From positions 1-47,936 of the forward strand of contig CAVJWR010000008.1 of assembly GCA_963653155.1 (NCBI GenBank): a stretch of 47,936 nt of DNA, in the 5' to 3' direction. Shown one piece after another: positions 1 to 8,501 of this stretch. The translations under genes and the position numbers were made by a program. Position 1 is the stretch's first letter. Every line of letters begins with the position of its first letter. The DNA comes from UBA1731 sp963653155 (GTDB taxonomy: Bacteria > Verrucomicrobiota > Kiritimatiellia > RFP12 > UBA1067). Below the pieces are notes generated by a model that did not search any database, was not told where the DNA came from, and saw only the letters and a program-made list of their open reading frames with translations.

Positions 1-22
1 GCGAAAAGGAAAGGTTGCGAAA

Positions 23-2218
23 ATGAGCATAGATAGGCGTTCGTTCATAAGGCATGCGGCTGCGGGCAGTACGCTCGTCATGATTGGAGAGGCTTTTGCC
101 GAAGAGCGTGTTTGCGGATGTGTGTTGGCGGCAGGGCATCCGCTTGGTGGCGTTGTCGTGAGTGACGGGCTCAATTGCGCAGAGACGCAGCCTAACGGAA
201 TGTGGACGCTTCCTTTGAACAAGAAGGCTAGATTCGTTTCCGTCACGGTGCCGAGTGGCTGGAAAGTCCCACGCCATTACATTAGGTATGCCGGTTCAGG
301 TGTGCGCTACGACTTCAACTTGGAGCCATGGGCGGCATCACGTCCCGGGGCGTTCTCGTTCCTGCACATCGGAGACAGTGAGATCAGCTTGCGACTGCTT
401 CCGATAGAGGAGAAATGGATCGCACACGCCCGTGACGTGGTTGCGAAATCTGGAGCAGCCTTTGTTGTGCACACTGGCGACATTGACGGACAAAGAATGC
501 CGAAGCATGCCGAACTGATGAACGGGCGAACGGTTGGATGCCCGGTGTTCTATGTCGTAGGCAATCACGACATCAAGGGGAGTCCGCATGGCGAATCAAT
601 CTTTGAGGATACGTTTGGCCCATGCTGGTATTCATTCGATGCTGGCGGAACGCACTTTGTCGCAACGCCAATGATGTGGGGCGATGGAAAGCCAAGCTAC
701 GACATCGAAGATGTCGTAGCTTGGTTGCGGAACGACTTGTCCATTGCGGTGCGCAAGGGGCAGCCGGTTGTGATCCTGACGCATGGCGGCGTTGATTCGC
801 GTCTTTGGGACTTGCGGAAGTTCTTTTCGCACTCTGTCGTCACTACGGAAAGCTCCGAACCATTTGAAGTCACACGAAGTGTCAACCTCAAGGCGATCGT
901 ACACGGACATATCCATCAAAATTACTTCTATCGTTCGGATGACGGGAAGATGGCCATTGTCTCCGCAGCGCCGCCGAACAAGAATGACGCGACGTTGCAG
1001 CTGATCCACACTGGCGATGACGGAACGCTCATCCGCGCAGAGAACATCTTTGATCTGGAGAAATCATGGCGACCGACGGGCATTGTGCCGGAACGAGGGT
1101 GGCTGGCAAAAGTCGGCCATGGCCATGTCTACTACTCGATTCCGGAGGTTGGCGCAGGGAACGTCTATGTCGGGACGGTCGACTATTCTGGTGCCGGTGT
1201 GCCGGGCCTTTATGCCTTTGATGCCTTGACTGGGGTGCAACGTTGGTTTTTCAAGACACGCGGGGATGTAGTTTCGGCTGCGATATGCCGAGGAGACCGC
1301 GTGTATGTGAACGATACGTTTTGGCAGGTCTACGCGCTTGAGGCTAAGACGGGACGCTTGATCTGGCGTTTTGATGCGCGTGATGAGGTGGGGTATACGG
1401 GAACGCGCATATGGGGCGGAGCCTCTGGATTCTCGGCATCGTTCATGACGTTTGACGATGCGTCTGGCCGTCTTTTCGTCGGCAACGCCTGTAAGTCGCT
1501 TTTTGCGATAGACCCGAAGACCGCGCACGTAGTATGGCGCACGGATGCAAAGCAGAGCCTTTTCATCGGTTCTTCCACGCGGGCAACGGTCTGTGGTGAC
1601 GTTATTGTCGGTCGCGCCCATTGGGCGGGAACATTTGGCTATGACGCGAACACGGGCAAGACACTGTGGAGTCACCGTCCGGGTAGTGCTCCGACCACGC
1701 AGGAACGCCATCGTATGGGCATCCCTTGGTTGTATTGTCTGGGATATCCATGCTATCGAAACAGACGCCTGATCTTGATCGGGCACAATCACTATTTCGA
1801 AACAGATCCGAGGACAGGAGAAATTGTTCGTCAAAAGATTTTGCCGTTTGGGGTGTCGTGCTTTACCTCACCGCTGTTTTTTGACGGGAGAATCTACTTT
1901 GGAAGTGAGAGCGAGGGGCTGATCTGCCTTGACGAAAGCTCGCTTGAGGTAGTCTGGAAGGCACCTGTTGAACCGGCTCTATATTCGCTGCCGGCGTATC
2001 GGTATTCGCCCATACGTTCCTTGTGTTCGATTCCTGTGCTGTGGCGTGGACAAATCTGGGCGACCGCTCAGGACGGCGCACTTTACTCATGGGATCCGAA
2101 GACGGGCGAGCGGAGAAGCCGCATCGTGACCGGCGTTCCATACATCTCATCGGTGGCCGTTGCGGATGATCGCTTGTATGCCGTTGACTTTACTGGCCAT
2201 GTTCGCTGTTTCGCATGA
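23..2218 (+). CDS. Tat-exported calcineurin-like metallophosphoesterase fused to a PQQ-type beta-propeller
   Basis: The N-terminus (RRSFIRHAAAG, then a hydrophobic stretch ending near AFA) is a twin-arginine signal, so the folded protein is probably exported. A small beta-rich domain (about residues 30-105) resembles the MetallophosN domain found before such enzymes. The phosphoesterase core follows: HIGDSE near 115, HTGDIDG near 150, GNHD near 180, THGG near 253 and HGHIH near 294, the usual two-metal ligand set. In the first motif GDSE replaces the canonical D-x-H, so one metal ligand may differ. From about 350 to the end are repeats of the type YALEAKTGRLIWRF, typical of PQQ-like eight-bladed propellers; a bound cofactor is not implied. 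A purine-rich AAAGGAAAGG lies before the ATG. The substrate is unknown; the fusion suggests an extracytoplasmic phosphate-ester or nucleotide hydrolase. A separate promoter precedes the next gene. Confidence 0.85.
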   Translation: MSIDRRSFIRHAAAGSTLVMIGEAFAEERVCGCVLAAGHPLGGVVVSDGLNCAETQPNGMWTLPLNKKARFVSVTVPSGWKVPRHYIRYAGSGVRYDFNLEPWAASRPGAFSFLHIGDSEISLRLLPIEEKWIAHARDVVAKSGAAFVVHTGDIDGQRMPKHAELMNGRTVGCPVFYVVGNHDIKGSPHGESIFEDTFGPCWYSFDAGGTHFVATPMMWGDGKPSYDIEDVVAWLRNDLSIAVRKGQPVVILTHGGVDSRLWDLRKFFSHSVVTTESSEPFEVTRSVNLKAIVHGHIHQNYFYRSDDGKMAIVSAAPPNKNDATLQLIHTGDDGTLIRAENIFDLEKSWRPTGIVPERGWLAKVGHGHVYYSIPEVGAGNVYVGTVDYSGAGVPGLYAFDALTGVQRWFFKTRGDVVSAAICRGDRVYVNDTFWQVYALEAKTGRLIWRFDARDEVGYTGTRIWGGASGFSASFMTFDDASGRLFVGNACKSLFAIDPKTAHVVWRTDAKQSLFIGSSTRATVCGDVIVGRAHWAGTFGYDANTGKTLWSHRPGSAPTTQERHRMGIPWLYCLGYPCYRNRRLILIGHNHYFETDPRTGEIVRQKILPFGVSCFTSPLFFDGRIYFGSESEGLICLDESSLEVVWKAPVEPALYSLPAYRYSPIRSLCSIPVLWRGQIWATAQDGALYSWDPKTGERRSRIVTGVPYISSVAVADDRLYAVDFTGHVRCFA

Positions 2219-2309
2219 TGATGGTTGGTGTTCCAGATTCCTTGCGTTAAGTTAGCGTTACTTGCGCATCGTATCTTCACTACAACCCGCTATGGTATGC
2301 ATAATGTGA

Positions 2310-2315
2310 TATAAT
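2310..2315 (+). promoter_or_regulatory. -10 element for the alpha-galactosidase gene
   Basis: TATAAT ends 10 nt before the ATG at 2326, so any leader would be only 3-4 nt. A second CATAAT at 2300-2305 within TATGGTATGCATAAT is an alternative. No convincing -35 is visible. Confidence 0.5.
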
Positions 2316-2325
2316 GTAAGACGTT

Positions 2326-4344
2326 ATGAAACTGAAGAACGGTATGCTGTTGTGGGCGGTTACGTCGTGTGCGCTTTCGGCCACAGGCGGGGAGTTCGCC
2401 GCCAATGGGTGTCGCGTCGTTTGGACGGAACGGACGCTTGAGGTCGGCAACGCACATTTTTCGCGGAGCTATGTGTCATTGAATGGCGTATTGCGGACTG
2501 TCGCGTTTAGGGCGGCGAATGGAGCCGACTGGCTTGGCCGAGCCGGCGCAAGCGATGGATGCGACATGCTGTCGGTAGATGCCCGTTCGGCCAAGTGGGG
2601 TCCAGCGGGTGTGGATGGCGTCCGTGTCACGGTGACTGCTGGCGGAGCGGTCACGCGGCTCGACCTCTATCCATCCATGCCGGGTGTTATCGCGACACGT
2701 CCTGGCGTGACGTCGTTTGCCCCAGTCCATGACGATACGCGCAATTGGCAGACGCTCAAGGAAGATAATCGTCGCCTCCGTGCGGAGATGGACGCGAGCG
2801 ACGTGATCGACATCAAGAAAAGGCACATTAGGGCGACGAGCCTCATTTTGCGAGATCAGTCCGATATCCACGATCAGCTCATCCTTACGGACGAACGCCT
2901 TCTCATGAACTATGACTGGACCTATTCGCTTGCCACGACCTGCCTCGATATGCAGGATGTGCTTTGCGGCGATGGGCTCGTCTTCGTGCGGATCGCACCG
3001 ATGCCGGTGAGCCGTCCGCACCCGGTGGACGACTTCATCGTAAGTGGCGCGAGCAAAGGTGTCGCCCTGCTCGCCAATGGCTATCCTCTGGCGGAGCTCG
3101 CCTACACTGGCGGTGCGGCGGGATGCCGCCGTGCCCTCGTCGCATTCCAGCGGTCGATACGCCCATACCGTCCAGGCCGCGACGGACTTCTCCTTTCCAA
3201 CACGTGGGGCGCGGGCAACCGTGACAGCCGCATCTGCCAGGACTTTCTCCTGAAGGAGATCGAGGCCGGTGCGCGGATGGGCGTAGATGTGATACAGATC
3301 GATGACGGCTGGCAGCGGGGCCGTACAATGAACTCAAACAAGAAGGTTGCTGACGGGCAGAAGAAGGTGTGGAACGGTTATTGGGCGGCAGATCCCGATT
3401 TCTGGAAGGAGGATCTTGAACGGTTCCCGGATGGGCTTGACTTCCTCGTGAAGAAGGCGAAGGAGAGGGGGATGCGTTTCGGCCTCTGGTTCGGGCCGGA
3501 TTCGAGCGACGACGCGGCGAACTGGGAGCGCGACGCGGATTGTCTCCTTGACTACCATCGCCGCCTTGGCATCGACTTCTTCAAGATGGACTCGATGAAG
3601 CTTTTCTCTCCGCTGGCGCTTTCGCGGAACCGGCAGATGTTCGACAAGATGCTTGCCGACTCGAATGGCGACATGGTGTTCGACCTCGACTGCACGGCGG
3701 AGGTGAGGCCCGGATTCTTTGGCCTTCTCGACATCGGACCGCTCTTCGTCGAAAACCGCTATACGCGCCGTCCCATCTACTGGCCGCACCATACGCTCAA
3801 GAACCTGTGGGACCTCTCGCACGTCATCGACCCTGTGCGCTTGCGCTTCGAGTTCAACAACCCGGATACGAACCACGCGAACTACGAGTGGAGTCCGCTT
3901 GGACACGGGAACTACCGCCCGGACACACTCTTTGCGACCGTAATGGCGGCTTCACCCCTGGCATGGATGGAGCTATCTGACGTTTCCGAGAAGTCGATGG
4001 CGGCGATTGCGCCACTTGTGAGGACGTGGAAGGCCGAGCGCGCGCGTTGGCATGGCGGTGTGATACACCCGGTTGGTGCACGTCCCGATGGAGTGTCCTG
4101 GACCGGATTCGTATCTGAGGCGGCGGATGGAACGGGCGGGTATGCGTTGCTGTTCCGCGAACTGAGCAAAGAGGAATCGTATACGCTCGACCTCAGGCCG
4201 ATCTTCGGGTCGGCCAAGGCATCCGGTGCGGAAGTCATCGGCGGTAGGGGAGAGGCGAACGCCGATGGCTCTCGCTTGACGGTTTCCGTCCACGATCCGC
4301 TCGACTTCGTTTGGGTGAAGTTCAAGACCATCACCGCTCGGTAG
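2326..4344 (+). CDS. alpha-galactosidase-like glycoside hydrolase (GH36/GH27 clan)
   Basis: This is a probable retaining alpha-galactosidase releasing terminal alpha-galactose from oligosaccharides. The N-terminus (MKLKNGMLLWAVTSCALSATGG) looks like a signal peptide, so it should act outside the cytoplasm. The first 280 residues form a beta-rich domain as in GH36. The TIM barrel begins near LLLSNTWGAGNRD; QIDDGWQ (324-330) is the conserved strand, and FKMD with Asp422 matches the KxD nucleophile motif of clan GH-D. The acid/base Asp could not be assigned with certainty. A C-terminal beta domain follows from about 600. At 672 residues the length fits GH36. It sits after the phosphoesterase on the same strand but has its own -10. 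Exact substrate is not readable; other clan GH-D activities remain possible. Confidence 0.85.
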   Translation: MKLKNGMLLWAVTSCALSATGGEFAANGCRVVWTERTLEVGNAHFSRSYVSLNGVLRTVAFRAANGADWLGRAGASDGCDMLSVDARSAKWGPAGVDGVRVTVTAGGAVTRLDLYPSMPGVIATRPGVTSFAPVHDDTRNWQTLKEDNRRLRAEMDASDVIDIKKRHIRATSLILRDQSDIHDQLILTDERLLMNYDWTYSLATTCLDMQDVLCGDGLVFVRIAPMPVSRPHPVDDFIVSGASKGVALLANGYPLAELAYTGGAAGCRRALVAFQRSIRPYRPGRDGLLLSNTWGAGNRDSRICQDFLLKEIEAGARMGVDVIQIDDGWQRGRTMNSNKKVADGQKKVWNGYWAADPDFWKEDLERFPDGLDFLVKKAKERGMRFGLWFGPDSSDDAANWERDADCLLDYHRRLGIDFFKMDSMKLFSPLALSRNRQMFDKMLADSNGDMVFDLDCTAEVRPGFFGLLDIGPLFVENRYTRRPIYWPHHTLKNLWDLSHVIDPVRLRFEFNNPDTNHANYEWSPLGHGNYRPDTLFATVMAASPLAWMELSDVSEKSMAAIAPLVRTWKAERARWHGGVIHPVGARPDGVSWTGFVSEAADGTGGYALLFRELSKEESYTLDLRPIFGSAKASGAEVIGGRGEANADGSRLTVSVHDPLDFVWVKFKTITAR

Positions 4345-4375
4345 ATTTGGGGAATTTGCGATTTAGTTGGTAGAT

Positions 4376-4496
4376 GGATAGTTGATAGTTGGTAGGTTTC
4401 AGGTTTTAGGGGATATGTCGCTACAGGAATTGCCGAATGCCTAATCCCTAAAATCTACCCACTACCAACTACCGCACTACCAACTATCAACTACCC
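4376..4496. repeat. long imperfect inverted repeat in a gene-free interval
   Basis: The interval 4345-4557 has no gene. GGATAGTTGATAGTTGGTAG (4376-4395) matches the reverse complement of 4477-4496 at 19 of 20 positions, including a perfect 15-bp core. An inner pair TTTTAGGG (4404-4411) and CCCTAAAA (4446-4453) extends the stem. The arms are built from reiterated TAGTTGGTAG-like units, with an extra unit at about 4461-4473. It may be an interspersed palindromic or MITE-like element, and could also end transcription of the upstream gene. No T-run follows, so a classical intrinsic terminator is not supported. Confidence 0.7.
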
Positions 4497-4544
4497 CACT
4501 CATATTTAGGTAAAATGGTTCTTGCTGAATATTTCGGGATGTGA

Positions 4545-4550
4545 TACACT
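4545..4550 (+). promoter_or_regulatory. candidate -10 (TACACT) for the small membrane protein gene
   Basis: TACACT, in GATACACT, ends exactly 7 nt before the ATG at 4558, the same spacing seen for the GGTATAAT promoters at 14791 and 27718. The hexamer is weaker. A second -10-like GGTAAAAT lies at 4509-4516. Confidence 0.35.
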
Positions 4551-4557
4551 TTCGCGC

Positions 4558-4797
4558 ATGAAACTGAAAAAACCAGAAACGGCCAAAGAGGAAACCCAGG
4601 CGACGGCATCCGGCGGTGCGGTCATAGCGGCACGCTTCCAGCTTGATGCGGATGATTCTTCAAAGAAGAAGACTGCTCTAGGCGTAGGCAAGACTTCTAC
4701 GCTTGTGGCCCTGATAGCGGCGCTTGTCGCGCTTGCATCCATAGGTTTCGCGGCTTGGCTCATGTTCTCCGATTGGTCGGTGGCATCTGTCTCGTAA
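4558..4797 (+). CDS. small single-pass membrane protein of unknown function
   Basis: This 79-residue protein is not recognised. It begins with a charged stretch (MKLKKPETAKEE) of about 45 residues and ends with one strong hydrophobic segment (about TLVALIAALVALASIGFAAW) close to the C-terminus, so it looks like a tail-anchored or single-pass inner-membrane protein. The ATG at 4558 was preferred to an upstream in-frame ATG at 4522 because the predicted -10 would place the transcript start at or after 4557. It ends 7 nt before nadC and is probably co-transcribed with it. Confidence 0.6.
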   Translation: MKLKKPETAKEETQATASGGAVIAARFQLDADDSSKKKTALGVGKTSTLVALIAALVALASIGFAAWLMFSDWSVASVS

Positions 4798-4804
4798 CTA
4801 TCTG

Positions 4805-5704
4805 ATGCCGTCTATGAACCGGGATGTGATGAAATCGCCGCGCGCCCGCGCGGCCGTGAGGCTTGCGCTCGACGAGGATCTGTCGAGCGTAGATAAGATC
4901 AGTGCTGATTGGTGCGACGCGACGTCAGAGGCGCTTGTCGATCCCAAGGCCGTTGCGGAGGGGGAGATATATGCCAAGGGACGCGGCTGCGTGGTCGCCG
5001 GCGCGACCGTCGCCAGAGCCGTCCTGAAGATGGTCGATCCGCGCATTTCAGTGAAGATACTGAAGGTGGATGGCTCTGAGGTCAAGCCTGGCGAGCCGAT
5101 TCTCGTCTTTCGCGGCAAGGCGCGTTCGATCCTTGCGGCGGAGCGTACGGCCCTCAATTTCATGCAGCGCATGTGCGCGACCGCTACCCTCGCAAAGTCT
5201 TTTGTCGATGCCGTGAAGGATTACGGTACGCTGATACTTGACACGCGCAAGACCACGCCGGGTCTGCGCGTATTCGAGAAGTACGCCGTGACGTGCGGCG
5301 GCGGGACGAACCACCGCATGGGGATGTACGACCGCATCCTGATGAAGGATAACCATCGTCGCCTTTGGCGTGGCGGCAATCCCGACGAGCTTGATAAGGC
5401 CGTCGTGGCGGCCCGCAAGCGATTCCCGAAACTTGAGATAGAGGTGGAGGTGGAGACGTTGCGCGAATGCGCGAGTGCATTGAAGGCGAAACCGGAGTGG
5501 ATAATGCTCGACAACATGTCTGTCGCGGACATGAAGAAGTGCGTCAATATGTGCAAGGGTATCTCCAAAACGGAAGCCTCTGGCGGCATAACGCTCGACA
5601 AGGCCAAGAAGGTCGCAGCGACTGGCGTCACCGCGATATCGCTTGGATGCCTTACGCATTCCGCCGGATCGATAGACCTCTCCCTGGAATGGAGAAGCGT
5701 CTGA
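4805..5704 (+). CDS. nadC: nicotinate-nucleotide pyrophosphorylase (carboxylating)
   Basis: Quinolinate phosphoribosyltransferase converts quinolinate and PRPP to nicotinate mononucleotide, CO2 and pyrophosphate in de novo NAD synthesis; it is cytoplasmic. Recognisable family blocks are DEDLSS near the start, AAERTALNFMQR (PRPP/dimer region), LDTRKTTPGLR, GGGTNHRMGMYD, LMKDNH, EVEVET, IMLDNM and EASGGI. The basic and acidic residues in these blocks match the quinolinate and PRPP sites. At 299 residues the length is normal. Three ATGs lie close together (4805, 4814, 4829), so the exact start is uncertain. No nadA or nadB is visible in the window. It lies between a small membrane protein and a HAD phosphatase on the same strand. 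Confidence 0.95.
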   Translation: MPSMNRDVMKSPRARAAVRLALDEDLSSVDKISADWCDATSEALVDPKAVAEGEIYAKGRGCVVAGATVARAVLKMVDPRISVKILKVDGSEVKPGEPILVFRGKARSILAAERTALNFMQRMCATATLAKSFVDAVKDYGTLILDTRKTTPGLRVFEKYAVTCGGGTNHRMGMYDRILMKDNHRRLWRGGNPDELDKAVVAARKRFPKLEIEVEVETLRECASALKAKPEWIMLDNMSVADMKKCVNMCKGISKTEASGGITLDKAKKVAATGVTAISLGCLTHSAGSIDLSLEWRSV

Positions 5705-5768
5705 GGCGGGCTTCTTCGCAATCTGCCTTTGAGATTTCCGCCTCTGTGCGGCGCACTTTGCAGAACCG

Positions 5769-6404
5769 ATGCATAGATATCTTATTTGGGACTGGAACGG
5801 CACACTGCTCGATGACGTATCGGCGGCAGTCGGGGCCTTGAATCGAATGCTTGCGATTCGGGGCGTTAAGCCGATAACGGTGGAACACTACCGCAGAAGG
5901 TTCGGATTCCCGGTCAGGCCGTTCTACGCCGAGCTTGGCGTGGATCTGGACAAGTGGGACTGGGATGATATATGCGAGGATTTTCATCGGTTCGTGCTTG
6001 AGGAACCGCAGTCTGTTCGTCCCGACGCAAGGTCTGCACTGGAGCTTGCTTCCAAATTGGGCTTTCGGCAATGCGTACTGTCAGCCTTGCGGCAGGATAA
6101 GCTGAATGAAGCGGTGTCCGCAAATGGCTTCGATGCGTTTTTCGATCACGTATACGGGGTGGATAACCTTGACGGGGCGTCAAAGCTCCAGCGTGGGCAT
6201 GAGCTAATGGAAACGTTGGGCGGCGATGTGGAGTCCGCCGTGTTCATCGGCGATACGCTCCATGACGCCGAAGTGGCGCGTGAATTGGGTGGTCGCTGCG
6301 TCCTTGTCGCCTGTGGGCACCAGATGCGCGAGCGGCTGATGGCGGCACATTGCCCCGTAGCCGACAGCCTCACGGAAGCTGTCGGGATGGCTGGCAGGCT
6401 ATAG
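5769..6404 (+). CDS. HAD-superfamily phosphatase, phosphoglycolate-phosphatase-like
   Basis: This is a cytoplasmic HAD hydrolase. Motif I is DWNGT (Asp8 nucleophile, with the second Asp position occupied by Asn), motif II includes the Ser in CVLSAL near 100, a Lys follows in GASKLQRG, and motif IV is FIGDTLHDAE. An alpha-helical cap (about residues 18-85) follows motif I, as in the Gph/beta-phosphoglucomutase-like class. Asn replacing the usual second motif-I Asp, which normally acts as the general acid, deserves notice, although DWNGT occurs in a subset of HAD phosphatases. There is no clear ribosome site, and translation may depend on nadC upstream. Substrate is unknown. Confidence 0.8.
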   Translation: MHRYLIWDWNGTLLDDVSAAVGALNRMLAIRGVKPITVEHYRRRFGFPVRPFYAELGVDLDKWDWDDICEDFHRFVLEEPQSVRPDARSALELASKLGFRQCVLSALRQDKLNEAVSANGFDAFFDHVYGVDNLDGASKLQRGHELMETLGGDVESAVFIGDTLHDAEVARELGGRCVLVACGHQMRERLMAAHCPVADSLTEAVGMAGRL

Positions 6405-6430
6405 GCCCGCCTCCACAAAGTGTTATATAC

Positions 6431-6453
6431 CATTTGTCTGCGGACGGCAAATG
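6431..6453. promoter_or_regulatory. candidate operator of the AraR-like regulator (CATTTG-N11-CAAATG)
   Basis: An inverted repeat with 6-bp perfect arms ends 3 nt before the -10 of the regulator gene. A bound regulator would block RNA polymerase, so this position fits autorepression. The arms are short and the interpretation is inference. Confidence 0.4.
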
Positions 6454-6456
6454 TTT

Positions 6457-6464
6457 GGTAAAAT
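6457..6464 (+). promoter_or_regulatory. extended -10 (GGTAAAAT) for the regulator-GH16 operon
   Basis: TTTGGTAAAAT matches the family of extended -10 elements in this window. It ends 7 nt before a GTG at 6472, which argues for a leaderless transcript starting there and against the in-frame ATGs at 6451 and 6463, which lie in or upstream of the -10. Confidence 0.55.
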
Positions 6465-6471
6465 GCCGGAC

Positions 6472-7596
6472 GTGAAGGGAGAACTGAAATATCGAAAGGT
6501 GTTCGACGCGCTAAAGGGCGAGATTCTGGACGGGAAGTATTCGTCGCGGAAGTCTTTTCCCAGCGTTGTGGCGACCTGTACGCGGTTCAACATTTCGCGC
6601 CTGACGGCCGTCAAGGCATTCGACAAGCTCAAGGAAGAGGGTCTGATCAGTTCGCGGATTGGATCTGGAACGTTTGTTACGAAAGGGGCCAGGTCACGTC
6701 TCATCGGCCTAGTCGTCCCTGGCATCGCCTATTCGTCGGAATTCTTCCAGCCGATCGTTTCAGAACTTGTCCGCCGTGCGCGTGACCTCGACTATACGAT
6801 CGTCATGGATGGCATCTGGTCGCCCAAGGCCGCCGACAACGGACGGGAGGCGATCGAGGTTTCCGCGCGACTGATCAAACGTCGCGTGGCGGGCGTAATT
6901 TATCAGCCGCTTGAATACTCAGAGCACTCCGAGGCGATCAATCGCCGAGTGCTGGCCGCATTCAGGAAGGCTGGCATTCCAGTTGTCCTCCTCGATGGCG
7001 ACATCGTACCCGGTCCCCGGAGAAGCGAATATGATCTCGTCTCGATTGACAACGTCGCCGCCGGAGAGACACTTGCCGTGCACATGATGGAGCGTGGCGC
7101 CCGGAACATTCGCTTCATGATGCGGGCGAACTGGGTCGAGAACGTGAAGAATCGGGCGCGTGGGGTGAGGAATGCAGTCCTTGCGAAGGGCCTGAGATGG
7201 ACGGATCAGAGCGTCGTTCTGGCGGATGCGGCGGATGTCGAGGCCGTAAGGAAGATCATGCGTCGCGCACCGCGACCGGATGGATTCATCTGCGAGAATG
7301 ACGTCATCGCCGCAGGGCTGAAGAATACCCTTGAGTCAATTGGCGCTCACGTGCCGGATGACGTGTTGCTTGCTGGCTTCGACGATGTGCAGATTGCGCG
7401 GTTGCTGTCCCCCGGCATCACCACAATCCATCAGCCATGTGACGGAATCGCGCAGACGGCATTTGATCGCCTTATCCTGAGGATGTCCAATTCGGAACTT
7501 ATGCCGACGCATCTTGTCCTGCCTTCGACTCTGGTCATACGAGGCACTACGGAAGGTCTCCTTGGAAAACGCGAAAGGAAAGGTACACGCAGATGA
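6472..7596 (+). CDS. AraR-like transcriptional regulator (GntR-type wHTH plus LacI-type sugar-binding domain)
   Basis: A winged-helix domain fills the first 75 residues (KYRKVFDALKGEILDGKY, SRLTAVKAFDKLKEEGLI, GSGTFV), the GntR signature. A periplasmic-binding-protein-like effector domain follows (IGLVVPG, VSIDNVAAGE, DGFICENDVIAAG, VLLAGFDD), as in LacI/GalR regulators. This pairing is that of AraR, the arabinose repressor of Bacillus, and the downstream GH127 fits an arabinose-type signal. The GTG at 6472 is preferred from promoter spacing; in-frame ATGs at 6451 and 6463 would add a few residues. Its stop overlaps the ATG of GH16 by 4 nt (ATGA), so it heads the operon it probably represses. 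The effector sugar is inferred, not shown. Confidence 0.8.
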   Translation: MKGELKYRKVFDALKGEILDGKYSSRKSFPSVVATCTRFNISRLTAVKAFDKLKEEGLISSRIGSGTFVTKGARSRLIGLVVPGIAYSSEFFQPIVSELVRRARDLDYTIVMDGIWSPKAADNGREAIEVSARLIKRRVAGVIYQPLEYSEHSEAINRRVLAAFRKAGIPVVLLDGDIVPGPRRSEYDLVSIDNVAAGETLAVHMMERGARNIRFMMRANWVENVKNRARGVRNAVLAKGLRWTDQSVVLADAADVEAVRKIMRRAPRPDGFICENDVIAAGLKNTLESIGAHVPDDVLLAGFDDVQIARLLSPGITTIHQPCDGIAQTAFDRLILRMSNSELMPTHLVLPSTLVIRGTTEGLLGKRERKGTRR

Positions 7597-8501
7597 TCTC
7601 AATGATTGCAACCATCATGTTGGGCACGGCGTCCGTTGTCACCGTGCCGGGACAGGCGCCATCACTTCTGCCGACTGGGCGGAACTTCCGGCTCGTCTGG
7701 CACGACGAGTTCAACGGCGACCGTCTTGACGAGACGAAATGGCGCTACCGCCTCCACATGATGCAGAAGCGGCACAAGCCGTGGACGGACGAGCCGGGCG
7801 CCGTTGTCGTGGAGGACGGGCTGTGCAAGTTCCGCCGCATCTTCCGTGACGGCGATTACTTCAGCGCTCAGCTCCAAACGGGCGAGAACTTCATGGATCG
7901 TCCGCCAGAAGGGGGCTTGCAGGCTTTGCGTTGGCCGCTTGCGGAGCTGCGCGAGCCGCTGTTTCAGCACCGCTACGGCTACTACGAGGCACGAGTCTGG
8001 CTTCAGCAGCGCCCCGGCTGGTGGAGCGCGTTCTGGCTGCAGTCGCCGATCAACGGCGCGACGCTCGACCGCCGTGAGGCGGGCGTGGAAGTCGACATCC
8101 TCGAATCGTTCAAGCCGGGTGTCGTCTGGAGCCATTCGCTCTACTGGAACGGCTGCGGCAAGAACTTCCGCGAGGCGCACGTGGGCGCGGCGCATCCGGA
8201 GGACAAGGCGGCGTGGCACACGTTCGGCTGCCTCTGGACGCCGACGAACTACGTCTTCTACATCGACGGCAAGGAGACGGGGCGAACCGACCTCGGCGGC
8301 GCCGTCTCGCAGCGCGAGCAGTTCATCCTCATTTCGACGGAATGCTTCGGCTACCGGGACGGGACACGCGATCGTCCGTCGCCGGAACTGGCAGCCGAGA
8401 ACGGCGTGGCGGACGAGTTCTGGGTCGATTATGTCCGCGTCTACGATGAAGTCGAAAGCGAGTGCGACACCGAAATCACGCGCAAAGGAGGTGCGAAATG
8501 A
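7593..8501 (+). CDS. GH16-family endo-glycanase
   Basis: The start LVWHDEFNGDRLDETKW and the catalytic block EVDILE (Glu166, Asp168, Glu171) identify a retaining GH16 enzyme; Glu166 should be the nucleophile and Glu171 the acid/base. WWSAFWLQS and the C-terminal FWVDYVRVYDE are further family blocks. The family includes laminarinases, agarases, carrageenases and lichenases, and the subgroup cannot be told by eye. The N-terminus is hydrophobic and may be a short signal peptide; an alternative ATG lies at 7602. It overlaps the regulator upstream and the PATR protein downstream by ATGA junctions, so expression is coupled. Confidence 0.88.
   Translation: MISMIATIMLGTASVVTVPGQAPSLLPTGRNFRLVWHDEFNGDRLDETKWRYRLHMMQKRHKPWTDEPGAVVVEDGLCKFRRIFRDGDYFSAQLQTGENFMDRPPEGGLQALRWPLAELREPLFQHRYGYYEARVWLQQRPGWWSAFWLQSPINGATLDRREAGVEVDILESFKPGVVWSHSLYWNGCGKNFREAHVGAAHPEDKAAWHTFGCLWTPTNYVFYIDGKETGRTDLGGAVSQREQFILISTECFGYRDGTRDRPSPELAAENGVADEFWVDYVRVYDEVESECDTEITRKGGAK

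Noticed and set aside
1064..1834. Long minus-strand frame opposite the phosphoesterase
   Set aside because: Its translation is rich in Arg, Pro and His with no domain, as expected for the shadow of a GC-rich gene.
6424..6440. A minus-strand GGTATATAA resembling the extended -10, divergent from the AraR-like gene
   Set aside because: It would drive only antisense transcription into the HAD gene and the hexamer is shifted; not strong enough to list as a promoter.
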